Shown piece after piece: positions 7,386 through 16,723 of a DNA stretch of 64,000 nt. Every line of letters begins with the position of its first letter. Within the stretch, counting starts at the first letter, position 1. Both the position numbers and the translations under genes were made by a program. Origin of the DNA: Ignavibacteriota bacterium (lineage in GTDB: Bacteria > Bacteroidota > Ignavibacteria > Ignavibacteriales > Melioribacteraceae); contig JADJGF010000001.1 in NCBI GenBank assembly GCA_016708125.1, positions 4,362,001 through 4,426,000 on the forward strand, given 5' to 3'. Below the pieces are notes generated by a model that saw only the letters and a program-made list of their open reading frames with translations, did no database searches and had not been told where the DNA came from.

Positions 7386-10190
7386 TTAAAACTTTAGACT
7401 AACTCCAAACTTTATATTTCTTCTTGTTAAATATCTTGCCGGATTATACGGATATGGATTTAACGGTGCTTGCAAATCCGGATAATTGGGATCATTCCAA
7501 GTTGACGGAGTTGCATCACCAATTTCATAAGCTTTTCCGGTTACTGGATTTACAATTGCAGAATTTTCAATATCAAATAAATTATTTACTTCTGTAAATA
7601 CTGAAAAATTTAATCCATAAAATTTAAAATATTTTTCTATATTCATATCGACCCAAAACCAATTATCACCTACTGATTCTAAAATATTTGTTCTGTCATA
7701 AGCATATTCCGGTCTGCTATCAGTATCATAATTTCCGGTAAAAATATATTCGGTATATCGTTTCCCGGATTGATAAAATAATCTGAAATAAATATTTATA
7801 TCATCTAAAATTCCAGAAGCAAAACCAAATAACGGTTCATCCTTTTCTATGTAAAAATTCATACTTCCGTTGAAAGTAAAAGGTCTATCCCAAGACATAA
7901 ATTGTTCTTTAATTGATTCATCCAAATCGCCGCGTAAAATTAAAACTCCTTCTTCAGCCGATGAACTTTTGCCGGTAATAATTGCGTAAGACAATGACAA
8001 CATTCCGTTAAACCATTTCCCAATTCTTTTTTTATACTCTAATTCAACGCCGCGCGATTTTGCATAATCCAAATTTGCATAAGTTGTAAAGGATTGAGTT
8101 GCAAATCTAGGCGATGTAATTTTTGCAGTTCGCGTTCTCACATAATCAAAAATATCTTTGTAGTAAGCTGTAACTGTTAAAACGTCATCTGTAGAAAATT
8201 GATTTTTTAATCCAAGCTCATATGCAACAGTCGTTTCCGGATTTAAATTTGGATTTCCAAAAGTTTGAAATGATGACTGCGCATTTGTTGGACTAAGTTT
8301 TGCATAAATATATTTTGGATTCGGCCATTTGCTGAAATGTCCGTATGAAAAAAATAAAACTTGATTATCAGTTACCGGATGTGAAATTCCCAAGCGCGGA
8401 CTTAGCCTTGCTTTGAATCTATTTCCGTTAAACCACTTAAAAGTATCTTCTTTATATTTTATTCTTGTTTCATCTGGAATTGTAATAACATCCGGATTTT
8501 CAATTGCATCATCAACATATTTTCCAGGGAACCAATAATCTAATCGCATTCCGAAATTTAAAATCATTCCGCTGAAATTTATATTATCTTGAGCATAGAA
8601 TGATCCTTTTGCCGGATGAACTTTGTAAATATCATTGTTTAATCCAAGTTCGCCGATCCAAGGTTTGTAAATATCAATCACTTGCATTTCTTGAAAAATT
8701 AAATCGAAGCCGGCTTTAAATTTATTTTTCTCATCAAAAAAACTTGTAACATCACCTTTAAAAGAAAATTCATCAATGTAATGATCACGCCAAGTATAAG
8801 GATTTCCTACATCCCAAAATCCATCACCGGGAATTACGCCAATCGTATCAGTATCCAAATTATAATATTCAATCGGAAAAGTTACGATATCTTTCGGCTC
8901 AATATATACACTCCAATTCTTACCGTTTGCATCTGCTCTTAAGTTGGAGAAAAATTTATTAATCTTCATAGTATAGAAAGTACTTGAGTTTAATGTGTGA
9001 GTCCAAGTAACAGAGTTGAAAGTATTATTGTGAGTAAAAACATTTGCATTATCTAAATTATATTGAAACTCATATTGATAACCCGGGCTTGGTTCAACAT
9101 ACTCTAAATTGGATTGCAACGATTGAGAATTTTGATTTATACTTACCGATTGATTATACGAATAATCTAATTTCATAGTTGGCGAAATTGCATAAGTTAA
9201 TTTGCCGAGCCAGAACCAATTATTTTCCGCACGCGGAGAAAATTTTGTTCCGTGAAATGTTGAAGAATAAATTTGTGATGCTGTTGGTTTATAATAACCT
9301 TGAGTAATTCCATCGCTAATTCCCATATAAAAATTTGCGAAGAAAGAAAGTTTTCCAGGAATTTGCAATCCTAATTGTGGAAGTAAAAAAGTTGTTATTG
9401 GTTCAGGTCCGCTAAAATTTGCTTCTGCTACATCCAAGTTAAAAACATGAGAAGATGATTTATTTCCAAAATTATCACGCTTATATGAAATTGTTCCAGA
9501 ATATTTTTCTCCGCCTTCACGAGTCTTAACATTTATAACTCCGGAAGTCGCTTGACCAAATTCTGCATTAAATCCGCCGGTAATAACTTCAACTTCTTCA
9601 ATTGCATTGGCGCTTAATTGCAAACCAAATCCGGTTCCAGCTAATGGGTCTTGAATGGAAACACCATCCAACAAAAATGCATTTTCATAAGATCTACCTC
9701 CGCGGATATGAATTGCATTATCAGATTGAACAACACCAGCTTGCTGAGTAACAATATCTTTAACATTTTCAATTACTGCAACTTCAATTTCATCTCTTCC
9801 TATTGATTTTACACTTTGTGTTTCTTCCGCATCAACCAAAGGTTTTTCTCCAACTACAACAACATCTTGTTCCATTGTTAAAACAGTTTCTTCCATATTG
9901 ATATCAAGCAATGTTGTTTTATTTGATAGAACTTCAATTCCGGTAAAAACCATTTGCTTAAAACCAATTAATGTTGCTTTAACTGTATATTTTCCGGGAG
10001 TGATTTTTTCAATTACAAAATTTCCATTGTAATCAGTTGCTGCGCCGTAATATGTTCCTTCAATTATAATATTTACGCCGGGCAAAGCATCTTTTAAATT
10101 TTTATCAATTACTTTCCCTTGAATCTTTCCGGTGTTTTGAGCAGAAATTATTGATTGAAATAATAAAAATATTATTAAAATTTTCTTCAT
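7386..10190 (-). CDS. TonB-dependent outer-membrane receptor (locus A)
   Basis: This 934-residue protein has a signal peptide (1-17), a carboxypeptidase-regulatory-like domain (about 20-105, starting GKIQGKVIDKN with DYNGNFVIEKI), a plug domain (about 125-230, with IHIRGGRSYENAFLLDGVS and FNAEFGQATSGVINVKT) and a long 22-strand-type barrel ending IKFGVSLKF. Such receptors import large substrates using TonB energy. No SusD partner is nearby. Instead the neighbours are a lipoprotein, whose stop codon overlaps this start by one base, secreted cargo proteins and a PorV-like barrel. The substrate is unknown; nucleic-acid fragments are possible given the nuclease in the operon. Confidence 0.92.
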   Translation of the reverse strand: MKKILIIFLLFQSIISAQNTGKIQGKVIDKNLKDALPGVNIIIEGTYYGAATDYNGNFVIEKITPGKYTVKATLIGFKQMVFTGIEVLSNKTTLLDINMEETVLTMEQDVVVVGEKPLVDAEETQSVKSIGRDEIEVAVIENVKDIVTQQAGVVQSDNAIHIRGGRSYENAFLLDGVSIQDPLAGTGFGLQLSANAIEEVEVITGGFNAEFGQATSGVINVKTREGGEKYSGTISYKRDNFGNKSSSHVFNLDVAEANFSGPEPITTFLLPQLGLQIPGKLSFFANFYMGISDGITQGYYKPTASQIYSSTFHGTKFSPRAENNWFWLGKLTYAISPTMKLDYSYNQSVSINQNSQSLQSNLEYVEPSPGYQYEFQYNLDNANVFTHNNTFNSVTWTHTLNSSTFYTMKINKFFSNLRADANGKNWSVYIEPKDIVTFPIEYYNLDTDTIGVIPGDGFWDVGNPYTWRDHYIDEFSFKGDVTSFFDEKNKFKAGFDLIFQEMQVIDIYKPWIGELGLNNDIYKVHPAKGSFYAQDNINFSGMILNFGMRLDYWFPGKYVDDAIENPDVITIPDETRIKYKEDTFKWFNGNRFKARLSPRLGISHPVTDNQVLFFSYGHFSKWPNPKYIYAKLSPTNAQSSFQTFGNPNLNPETTVAYELGLKNQFSTDDVLTVTAYYKDIFDYVRTRTAKITSPRFATQSFTTYANLDYAKSRGVELEYKKRIGKWFNGMLSLSYAIITGKSSSAEEGVLILRGDLDESIKEQFMSWDRPFTFNGSMNFYIEKDEPLFGFASGILDDINIYFRLFYQSGKRYTEYIFTGNYDTDSRPEYAYDRTNILESVGDNWFWVDMNIEKYFKFYGLNFSVFTEVNNLFDIENSAIVNPVTGKAYEIGDATPSTWNDPNYPDLQAPLNPYPYNPARYLTRRNIKFGVSLKF

Positions 10191-11725
10191 TAATTCAATC
10201 CAAACTCATTTACAAAAATATGATTGAGTAAATTTCCAACATTTCCATTTGCATCACATTGATGAAGTGGAAGTCCGATAAAAAATAAATTTTTGGTATG
10301 ATTTATCAAACCAATACTTCCGTTAATTTGACTGCTTGTCAAATCATAAACTTTGGATGCAGTAATTTCACTTACTTTAAAAGTTCTTACAAAGCCAATT
10401 GTGGATTGGGTTTTTAAGGTTGGATAATTTTCAAATTCCGTTGAAGGTAAAATATTTGCACCAGCAAACATAAAAGATAAAGTTTTTTTACTATCAAAAC
10501 TTTCTATTGGTAAAAACGTTTGAGCAATTTGTGTTGAAAATTCAAAATTATCCGATGAATCTTGAAACGTCATTGAGAAGGCAATTTTTCCACCATTCTG
10601 TAAATAATTTTGCGTTACTAAATTTGCTAAATCAATTCTCGGATTTGAACCGGAATACCAAAATATATATTTGAAAAGATTTAAAGTATTTTTGAATGTT
10701 ATTGCTTCATAAGGAAACGAAATATTTTCCAAATCAAGTTCGTTAAATTTTCCATCTGCAAAAATGTTAAAATTGTTTCTATAGAATTCTGCAGCTTGAG
10801 TTCCGCCAATAAAATCATCAAGAATTAATAAATCCCCTTTTGGTTTTGAAACAAACCAAGTTCTGCTTGTATCTGGCAAAGGTAAAAATTTGGATTTTGA
10901 TCCGCTTACATCAACACCGCGAATGTACAATCTATTAAAATTATCCAATTGCAAATTTTGAAGTTTTTGCGATTGCAATTTATTTTCATCGGCATTTATA
11001 AAAATATTCATTTTGGGAATTGTGGAATTTATATCATCAACAATTAGAGAGATTAATCGCGTTGAACCATTTAACGAAACAAAATTGTTTGTATCATTTA
11101 GTGCAAGATGAATTTCAGTAATTGTCTCATTTCCGTCAAGATCAAATGCGTTCCATCCAATTGTCATAGCTGGAAACGAAATTTCCGGAAGAACACTTAA
11201 ATCATTCCATGTAATTTCCGGCGGTGAATTTTTAATTGGGAATTTTTGCGCTGCGGGAGTTTCATCAATTAATCCAAAATCAATAAACGGTTCGCCATTA
11301 TCATAAATATTATTTCCATTTAAATCTGTAAAAGGTTCTGAGCCAATATTAGAATTGTTAAAAATAATTTCATTATCATAAATTCCATTGCCGGAATTAT
11401 CAATTGCGGAAATATAAAATACATAAAATGTATCTACGGTACCGATTGGGAGCGCAAATGTAGAATCATTGGAAGTTGTAAAATTCCAAGTTTGATTTAT
11501 TCCTTCCCATTTAAAAATATAACCAATTATTAATCCGTCTTTATCATCGCCCCACCAATGAACTTGGAGTTTACTTTTTTGCTGACTTATTTCTGAATTT
11601 GTGTAAATAAATAAATGAGTTTCCGGCGATTGATTTTCAACCGGATTATCATTTAGTGTTTCATTACAACTTGAAATTGCAACAATAAGAAACAATATAA
11701 AATATTTTAGTAATTTTTTTTTCAA
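10190..11725 (-). CDS. Lipoprotein of unknown function with Ig/FnIII-like region (locus A)
   Basis: This 511-residue protein starts with a hydrophobic segment and lipobox ISSC (Cys20), predicting an acylated envelope protein. Residues about 45-125 look like an Ig/FnIII-type domain (VHWWGDDKDGLIIGYIFKWEG). The segment about 125-150 has an Asp/Asn-rich loop (DLNGNNIYDNGEP) that could bind calcium. The C-terminal half (from about 300, LLILDDFIGG) resembles a Rossmann-like or GATase-like sheet, but I cannot name it. The start codon is TTG with no strong ribosome site, and the stop overlaps the TonB receptor start (TAATG), so the two are translationally coupled. It may be the receptor's surface partner in place of SusD, by context only. 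Confidence 0.75.
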   Translation of the reverse strand: MKKKLLKYFILFLIVAISSCNETLNDNPVENQSPETHLFIYTNSEISQQKSKLQVHWWGDDKDGLIIGYIFKWEGINQTWNFTTSNDSTFALPIGTVDTFYVFYISAIDNSGNGIYDNEIIFNNSNIGSEPFTDLNGNNIYDNGEPFIDFGLIDETPAAQKFPIKNSPPEITWNDLSVLPEISFPAMTIGWNAFDLDGNETITEIHLALNDTNNFVSLNGSTRLISLIVDDINSTIPKMNIFINADENKLQSQKLQNLQLDNFNRLYIRGVDVSGSKSKFLPLPDTSRTWFVSKPKGDLLILDDFIGGTQAAEFYRNNFNIFADGKFNELDLENISFPYEAITFKNTLNLFKYIFWYSGSNPRIDLANLVTQNYLQNGGKIAFSMTFQDSSDNFEFSTQIAQTFLPIESFDSKKTLSFMFAGANILPSTEFENYPTLKTQSTIGFVRTFKVSEITASKVYDLTSSQINGSIGLINHTKNLFFIGLPLHQCDANGNVGNLLNHIFVNEFGLN

Positions 11726-11739
11726 TTTCGTTTTTTTTG

Positions 11740-11767
11740 TAGAGACGCAAAATGTTACGTCTCTACA
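11740..11767. repeat. 28-bp palindromic repeat, copy 2 (intergenic)
   Basis: GTAGAGACG and CGTCTCTAC are perfect arms around CAAAATGTTA, the same length and arms as the copy at 3672-3699. It lies in the 49-nt gap between two co-oriented genes and could act as an mRNA hairpin between them. Confidence 0.85.
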
Positions 11768-11774
11768 TATTCAA

Positions 11775-13931
11775 TTATTTTATTAACATCATTTTTTTTG
11801 TTTGATAAAAATCACCGGATTTTAAAGTATAGAAATAAATCCCGGTTGATAAATATCCGGCATCAAATTTAACTTCATAATTTCCGGGAGTATGAACTTT
11901 GTTAATTAACGTTTTTATTTCTCTGCCAAGCACATCGTAAATTTTCAAAGTTACCCTCGAGCTAAAACTCGAAGCAACATTTGGAATTGAATAATTAATT
12001 ATGGTGCTAGGGTTAAACGGATTTGGATAATTTTGTGATAAACTATAAACTTCTGGTACAACTTTTTCTTGACTAATATTTGTTACGTGTCCTACGAAAT
12101 CATCATTTTTCCTTGGAACAAGTTTATAATTGCTAAATGAATAAAATAAAATTCCGGTAATGCTTTCAAACGTATGTCCGGCTTCAATTTTAATTCCTTT
12201 TCCTTCCAATGCTGAATCCCACATATTATGATAGTCATGTGTTCCGTCTTGAAGCTCTAATCTCATTTGAACATTTGATGTATCTGTAATATAAATTTCG
12301 CCAAAATTTCTGCTGCCGCCGCTTCCTTCATCCGGTCCATCAGTAATGCCATCGGCGTTTGCATCAACAACAGTTACATTATTAATTTTCACCAAAACTC
12401 CTTCATAAGATTCTGCCGGTAGTGAACCATCACTTGATGAGCCAATATTCGCTGTTGAAATTAATTCTACTTCCGGATAAATTGGTGGAAACCAATCTGC
12501 TAATGAATATCCCACTTTTGCACCAATATCCAAAGTACCGATTCTTGTAACTCCGAAACTTTCATTTACAATTCCAGTTACAAATACATGTTCATTTCTT
12601 GGTGCTTCTTCAGCTTCAACTCCAAAAATTTGAATTCCGCTCCATGGTCCATTTTCATATCCTTGTATATAAACTTGCCGGCCTATATTTGCACCATCAC
12701 CTTGAATATCAGTCGTGTCAGCAGATACTTGTCCGCTAACTGTAACTTCATATCCATTATAACCACTATATCCGCTTCCGAATGGTGAATACTGAATATC
12801 ACTAACCGTAAGTGGTCTATCTAAAACCATATAAAAATAACTTCTATCAATATTAAATGGGTTAGTCGAAACTGCATTATCCATATCTGTTGCTTTTATA
12901 TAAAACTTTACTAATGAAGAGTCATTCTGTGAAGGGATAGTTGCCTCCCAAATTGAATCAGTTGGACTAACAATATTCATTTCAAGAGAATCAAAAGGGG
13001 ATTCATTTACACTGTAGAAAAGTTTAACTACTTTTACATCTGCTGTAAAGTCTGAATCAATAACTTTTGCTGAAATATTAACATTGTCACCATATTTGAC
13101 TTCAACTTTATTTCGGATAATATCACTAATGTTAGGAGGACTAACATCACCATATTTAATATCATCTGAGTAAATTGGATTAATCATAAACCAACCTCCA
13201 GTAATATTATTTCTTGTTTCAATAAAACCTCGAATAAAATCTACTTTTGTTCCAGAAATTGGAGCCGGTGTGCGTCTAAAAAAATCTGAGTTATTTCCAA
13301 CAACAATAATAGAGTTATGTTCATCAAAAATACCAAATGAATTATATCCAATACTTATAGCATCAGTTGTAAGAAGGTCTCTAAATTCAACGTATACACC
13401 CTCCCATTTTTCTGCAGCATATTTGGGATATCCAGTTCCAATTTGAACAAGAGAGTCTAGCGTTAATAATACTGGTTTTGGTCTTTCTACTTGTCCAACA
13501 ATATTTGATGCTTCAAATCCAAAAATGTTTAACTGAGTTGTAGTATTAAATTCTCCAACAACACCTGTTAAATTAACTACTAAACCTGAATCTAATAATG
13601 CAAAACTTGATGAACCTTCAACATCTCTAACCAGAATTCCTCCCCATTCCGGATTACTTTCATCTTGAAAATAAAATGAAGGAGCACCTGAATGTAATGT
13701 AGCAATACTATCTGGATTTACACCTTCATAAGGAGGGTGCATCACTACTCCAGTAACTATAACTGTATCACCTATATATTGTGGTAAAGGTTCTCTATTT
13801 GAATCTCCATATAAATTAAGAGAGTCAATAGAGGCAAATTGAATATCTCTAATGGTCACATTTGGATAACTCTGCGAAAATAAATGCTGAGATATTAGTA
13901 TTAGAAAAAAAAGTATGTTTCTAATTTTCAT
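11775..13931 (-). CDS. Secreted multi-domain protein with OB-fold repeats and T9SS sorting domain
   Basis: This 718-residue protein has a signal peptide (1-19), then at least two OB-fold-like units. The first (about 22-165) contains YIGDTVIVTGVV, PSFYFQDES and WGGILVRD. The second (about 375-490) contains YEVTVSGQVSAD and GPWSGIQIFG, and a further related segment follows at about 505-620. A bacterial-Ig-like region (about 270-370) lies between. This OB unit is the kind found beside catalytic domains in extracellular nucleases. The end is a T9SS type A domain (about 635-718, QNYPNPFNPST). With the secreted nuclease in the same operon, nucleic-acid binding is a reasonable inference. Confidence 0.8.
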   Translation of the reverse strand: MKIRNILFFLILISQHLFSQSYPNVTIRDIQFASIDSLNLYGDSNREPLPQYIGDTVIVTGVVMHPPYEGVNPDSIATLHSGAPSFYFQDESNPEWGGILVRDVEGSSSFALLDSGLVVNLTGVVGEFNTTTQLNIFGFEASNIVGQVERPKPVLLTLDSLVQIGTGYPKYAAEKWEGVYVEFRDLLTTDAISIGYNSFGIFDEHNSIIVVGNNSDFFRRTPAPISGTKVDFIRGFIETRNNITGGWFMINPIYSDDIKYGDVSPPNISDIIRNKVEVKYGDNVNISAKVIDSDFTADVKVVKLFYSVNESPFDSLEMNIVSPTDSIWEATIPSQNDSSLVKFYIKATDMDNAVSTNPFNIDRSYFYMVLDRPLTVSDIQYSPFGSGYSGYNGYEVTVSGQVSADTTDIQGDGANIGRQVYIQGYENGPWSGIQIFGVEAEEAPRNEHVFVTGIVNESFGVTRIGTLDIGAKVGYSLADWFPPIYPEVELISTANIGSSSDGSLPAESYEGVLVKINNVTVVDANADGITDGPDEGSGGSRNFGEIYITDTSNVQMRLELQDGTHDYHNMWDSALEGKGIKIEAGHTFESITGILFYSFSNYKLVPRKNDDFVGHVTNISQEKVVPEVYSLSQNYPNPFNPSTIINYSIPNVASSFSSRVTLKIYDVLGREIKTLINKVHTPGNYEVKFDAGYLSTGIYFYTLKSGDFYQTKKMMLIK
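11954..11975. repeat. Short palindrome inside the sorting-domain coding sequence
   Basis: CCCTCGAG and CTCGAAGC flank CTAAAA, with six of eight bases pairing. It encodes the loop SSFSSRV just after the first strand (NYSIPNV) of the T9SS domain, the same loop that holds the 28-bp palindrome in the nuclease gene. Confidence 0.5.
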
Positions 13932-13940
13932 TTCGTTCCT

Positions 13941-16019
13941 CTATTTTATTATTAAAAATTTTCCGCGTTTTATATTTCCGTTTTTTTCATTTTTCACAGT
14001 AAAAATATATAATCCAGTTGCAATTGCTTGATCGTTTTCTGTTATTAAATCCCAAGCATGTTCCCCACCCGACATTTGCTGTTTTCCATCTTTTGAAAAA
14101 GTTTCAAACCATCTCAAATCCGAACCATTACATTGCTGATTATGATATATTTTTTTTACAATATCACCGGAAAGTGTATAAATAATTATTTCACATTCTT
14201 GAGGTAAATTATAAAAATAAATTTTTCTTAATCTTTCTGAATTTCCATCCCAGTAAGCTTCACCATAATATGGATTCGGGTAAACACCAATTTCAACATT
14301 TTCATCTTCTGTTGATGGTGTTCCCGGAATAACTTTCTGCATATTTGCCAAAGGTCCGCTTTCCAAACTTTCCAAATTATTTTCTTTATCACCTTGATCA
14401 AATGCCGTAACAGAATAAATATATTGCCAGCCGTTTAACTGATTTTCGATTTCAAATTTATACCAATATTCCGTATTATCACCTTCAAATGTAATTGGAG
14501 ATTCTAATTCAATAAAATCAAATCCGGAGTTGAAACCGATTTCATTAATAGAACTATCAAATTCAGCAACCATAATTAACGAGGAATTAATATCTTGAGA
14601 TTCGGTTAAATCATAACCAGGATTTGTTCTATAAATTCTGTATCCTTCAAAATCTTTTTTTGCAGAGATCGGATCAATTGATTGCTCTGATCTTTTATCC
14701 CAATAAATTGTTACAGATTGATTCTGCGGAATTACTTTTACTTTAGGTGGGGTTGGCGGAGCTGGTAAAATATATCTTGTGATTTTTCCATTGCCGTCTA
14801 AATCTTCATCGGGATCCAAAACTCCATTAGCATTTTTATCTTCACCGTTATAAGCACGCAAAGCCCAGCTTGCATTTAAATAAAAATCTGATTTCTGTTC
14901 ATCGGTATCGAAAGAAGGCAAATCATTGCCGGTTTTTTTTGCCGCAACAATTGCAAAAGTTACGTTTACAGAATCTTTTGGAGCAAGTGAATTTTTAATT
15001 CCGGTTGCAATTAACATTGATCTATTACTTGCAGATTTTATAGCATCCGGTTTTATTGCTTCATTTTCGCCGAATCTATTTAAACCGCCGTAATAACCCA
15101 ACATTTTTTGAAATCGTTGAACATCATTTTGTGGTGCAAAATAATTTGGATCTGTTGTATTTCTGAATTGCCAGTTTACAAAATTTACTCTATCAATTTC
15201 TTTATCAGCTCCAAGAAATTGTATTCCAACATAACTATCTGTAAATCCAACATCCCCGGTTGCGTCAAATTCGTAAGCAATTTTTAACGAATCACTATAT
15301 CCGTTTCCGCCTTTATTAAAAAAAGCGCTTCCGGTTCTTGGCGAAGTGATATTTGTATTTCTTACAACTGTGTCTGTCCAAAGTCCAACATGTAAACTAT
15401 CCAAATATTTATTTGATGTATTTTTTATCCAATAATTTAGAATTACAAAAAAATCTGCAAATGGGAAATTCCATGCATAAGTTTCTTGGTGAATGCTAAT
15501 TCCCAACGGACGATGATCAACAATTAATTCTCCATTGCTTAAGTTTGTGTTTGTATCGACAAAATCCATAACAAAATCTTGATGAGAAATAGCTTTTGGA
15601 TCGAAGAATTTTGAATCCAACAATGATGATCTTTCTCTTACAACACTTCCTTGATTGTTTGTAAATTCAAAACCGCCACCGCGTGCAGAAACTGATGACG
15701 CATCAACTGCACCGGTTGTAACAAAAGGACCTAATTTATTATTTCCATTTTCATCACTTAAAAATCCGCCGATCCAAAGCCCGCCGTCAAAAATATGTTC
15801 AATTCCGCTTCCTATTGGGTATTCGCAAGAAGGCTGTTCTGGCCAAAGACTAAAACCGTGACCGTAAGTTCCAAAGTTTGTTATAGTTAAGCCAATATTC
15901 CCAACATTTGTAAATTTGGAATTATCATCATCGGCAACTTTATTTAAGATTTGCTGATTTGATTGGGGATAAATAATCGACGTAAATAAAATAAATAACA
16001 ATAGTAAAACTTTTTTCAT
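13941..16019 (-). CDS. Large secreted FnIII cargo protein with T9SS-type C-terminal domain (locus A)
   Basis: This 692-residue protein has a signal peptide (1-19) and a long N-terminal region with aromatic/Gly-rich strands (DGGLWIGGF, YAWNFPFADFFVILNYWIKN). An Asp-rich calcium-type loop (DKNANGVLDPDEDLDGNG) is at about 395-415 and an FnIII-like domain (KVIPQNQSVTIYWD...FEGYRIYRT) at about 425-560. The C-terminal domain starts GVYPNPYYGEAYW and ends GKFLIIK, a T9SS-like sorting end. Homologues sit in locus B (33621) and locus C (55701). It is the first gene of the locus A operon, 9 nt ahead of the OB-fold gene. It is probably a surface or adhesion protein; no catalytic motif was seen. Confidence 0.82.
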   Translation of the reverse strand: MKKVLLLLFILFTSIIYPQSNQQILNKVADDDNSKFTNVGNIGLTITNFGTYGHGFSLWPEQPSCEYPIGSGIEHIFDGGLWIGGFLSDENGNNKLGPFVTTGAVDASSVSARGGGFEFTNNQGSVVRERSSLLDSKFFDPKAISHQDFVMDFVDTNTNLSNGELIVDHRPLGISIHQETYAWNFPFADFFVILNYWIKNTSNKYLDSLHVGLWTDTVVRNTNITSPRTGSAFFNKGGNGYSDSLKIAYEFDATGDVGFTDSYVGIQFLGADKEIDRVNFVNWQFRNTTDPNYFAPQNDVQRFQKMLGYYGGLNRFGENEAIKPDAIKSASNRSMLIATGIKNSLAPKDSVNVTFAIVAAKKTGNDLPSFDTDEQKSDFYLNASWALRAYNGEDKNANGVLDPDEDLDGNGKITRYILPAPPTPPKVKVIPQNQSVTIYWDKRSEQSIDPISAKKDFEGYRIYRTNPGYDLTESQDINSSLIMVAEFDSSINEIGFNSGFDFIELESPITFEGDNTEYWYKFEIENQLNGWQYIYSVTAFDQGDKENNLESLESGPLANMQKVIPGTPSTEDENVEIGVYPNPYYGEAYWDGNSERLRKIYFYNLPQECEIIIYTLSGDIVKKIYHNQQCNGSDLRWFETFSKDGKQQMSGGEHAWDLITENDQAIATGLYIFTVKNEKNGNIKRGKFLIIK

Positions 16020-16026
16020 AACAAAT

Positions 16027-16452
16027 TTAAAGTAAGGGATTTTTTATCAGTAATTTAGAATTGATAATTTGATCGTGATTTAAATCTTCAGTGAAAAGTA
16101 AATTACATTCATTTTCAATAGCAGAAGCAATAATTAAAGAATCCCAATAAGAAAATTTATACTTATTCTTAATATTTAAAGCAACAACTATTGTACCTAA
16201 ATCCAAAGATACAATTTCAAATAATTCATTTAGAAAATCTATTTTATCTAAAGCTTTTTTTTCCGTTAAAGAATTTTCAACATATTTAAGTGAAACATTT
16301 AAAAATTCGTTTACGACTTGAGTACTTATTATGAGTCTTGCTTTTCCAAAAAACTGATTTAATAAATCCTTTACTTTTTCTCTCTTTACAGATTCACTTT
16401 TATCAAACATATAAACAATAAGATTCGTATCAAAAAATATTTTATCTATCAT
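16027..16452 (-). CDS. PIN-domain RNase toxin (VapC-like)
   Basis: This is a predicted toxin ribonuclease of a type II toxin-antitoxin pair. The 141-residue protein shows the PIN acidic residues: Asp8 in FFDTNLIVY, Glu in VVNEFLN, Asp in SYWDSLIIAS and Asp in FTEDLNHDQ. The start at 16452 (MIDKIFF) is preferred because it removes an 11-residue extension, gives the normal N-terminus and overlaps the antitoxin gene by 11 nt. It is on the same strand as the locus A operon and begins just before the FnIII cargo gene. It is intact, unlike the PIN gene at 48829. Confidence 0.88.
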   Translation of the reverse strand: MIDKIFFDTNLIVYMFDKSESVKREKVKDLLNQFFGKARLIISTQVVNEFLNVSLKYVENSLTEKKALDKIDFLNELFEIVSLDLGTIVVALNIKNKYKFSYWDSLIIASAIENECNLLFTEDLNHDQIINSKLLIKNPLL

Positions 16453-16594
16453 GCAGATTTTCACGATAATTATATTTCTTTTCACCCATCTCCCAACTAA
16501 GTTTATCTATTTTTTTTAAAATGTATTTTTTTAATTCACTTTTAGATAAACTATTCTTCGATATTGTTTTTTTTATTTTTTTTTCTTTTTCCAT
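16442..16594 (-). CDS. Putative antitoxin partner of the PIN toxin
   Basis: This 50-residue, very basic protein (MEKEKKIKKTISKNSLSKS) has helix-forming segments. It directly precedes and overlaps the PIN toxin gene by 11 nt, the classic antitoxin position. I do not see a clear AbrB, RHH or Phd motif, so the antitoxin call rests on size and position. The start at 16594 is chosen over an in-frame start at 16636 because the latter would add an untypical hydrophobic leader. Confidence 0.65.
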   Translation of the reverse strand: MEKEKKIKKTISKNSLSKSELKKYILKKIDKLSWEMGEKKYNYRENLHDR

Positions 16595-16678
16595 TGTAAA
16601 TATTATAAAGATTAAGTTATCAATTTCAGATTTCAAAATACAATCAAACTATTTGAATTTCAAATCAATAATAAAAAA

Positions 16679-16697
16679 CCCGTACATTTTGTACGGG
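16679..16697 (-). terminator. Rho-independent terminator of the oxidoreductase operon
   Basis: CCCGTACA / TGTACGGG form an 8-bp perfect stem with a 3-nt loop. On the minus strand the hairpin is followed by six Ts. It lies just downstream of the gamma-subunit gene and separates that operon from the toxin-antitoxin pair. Confidence 0.85.
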
Positions 16698-16723
16698 CTT
16701 AAATTTAAATTTTAGAAATATTT

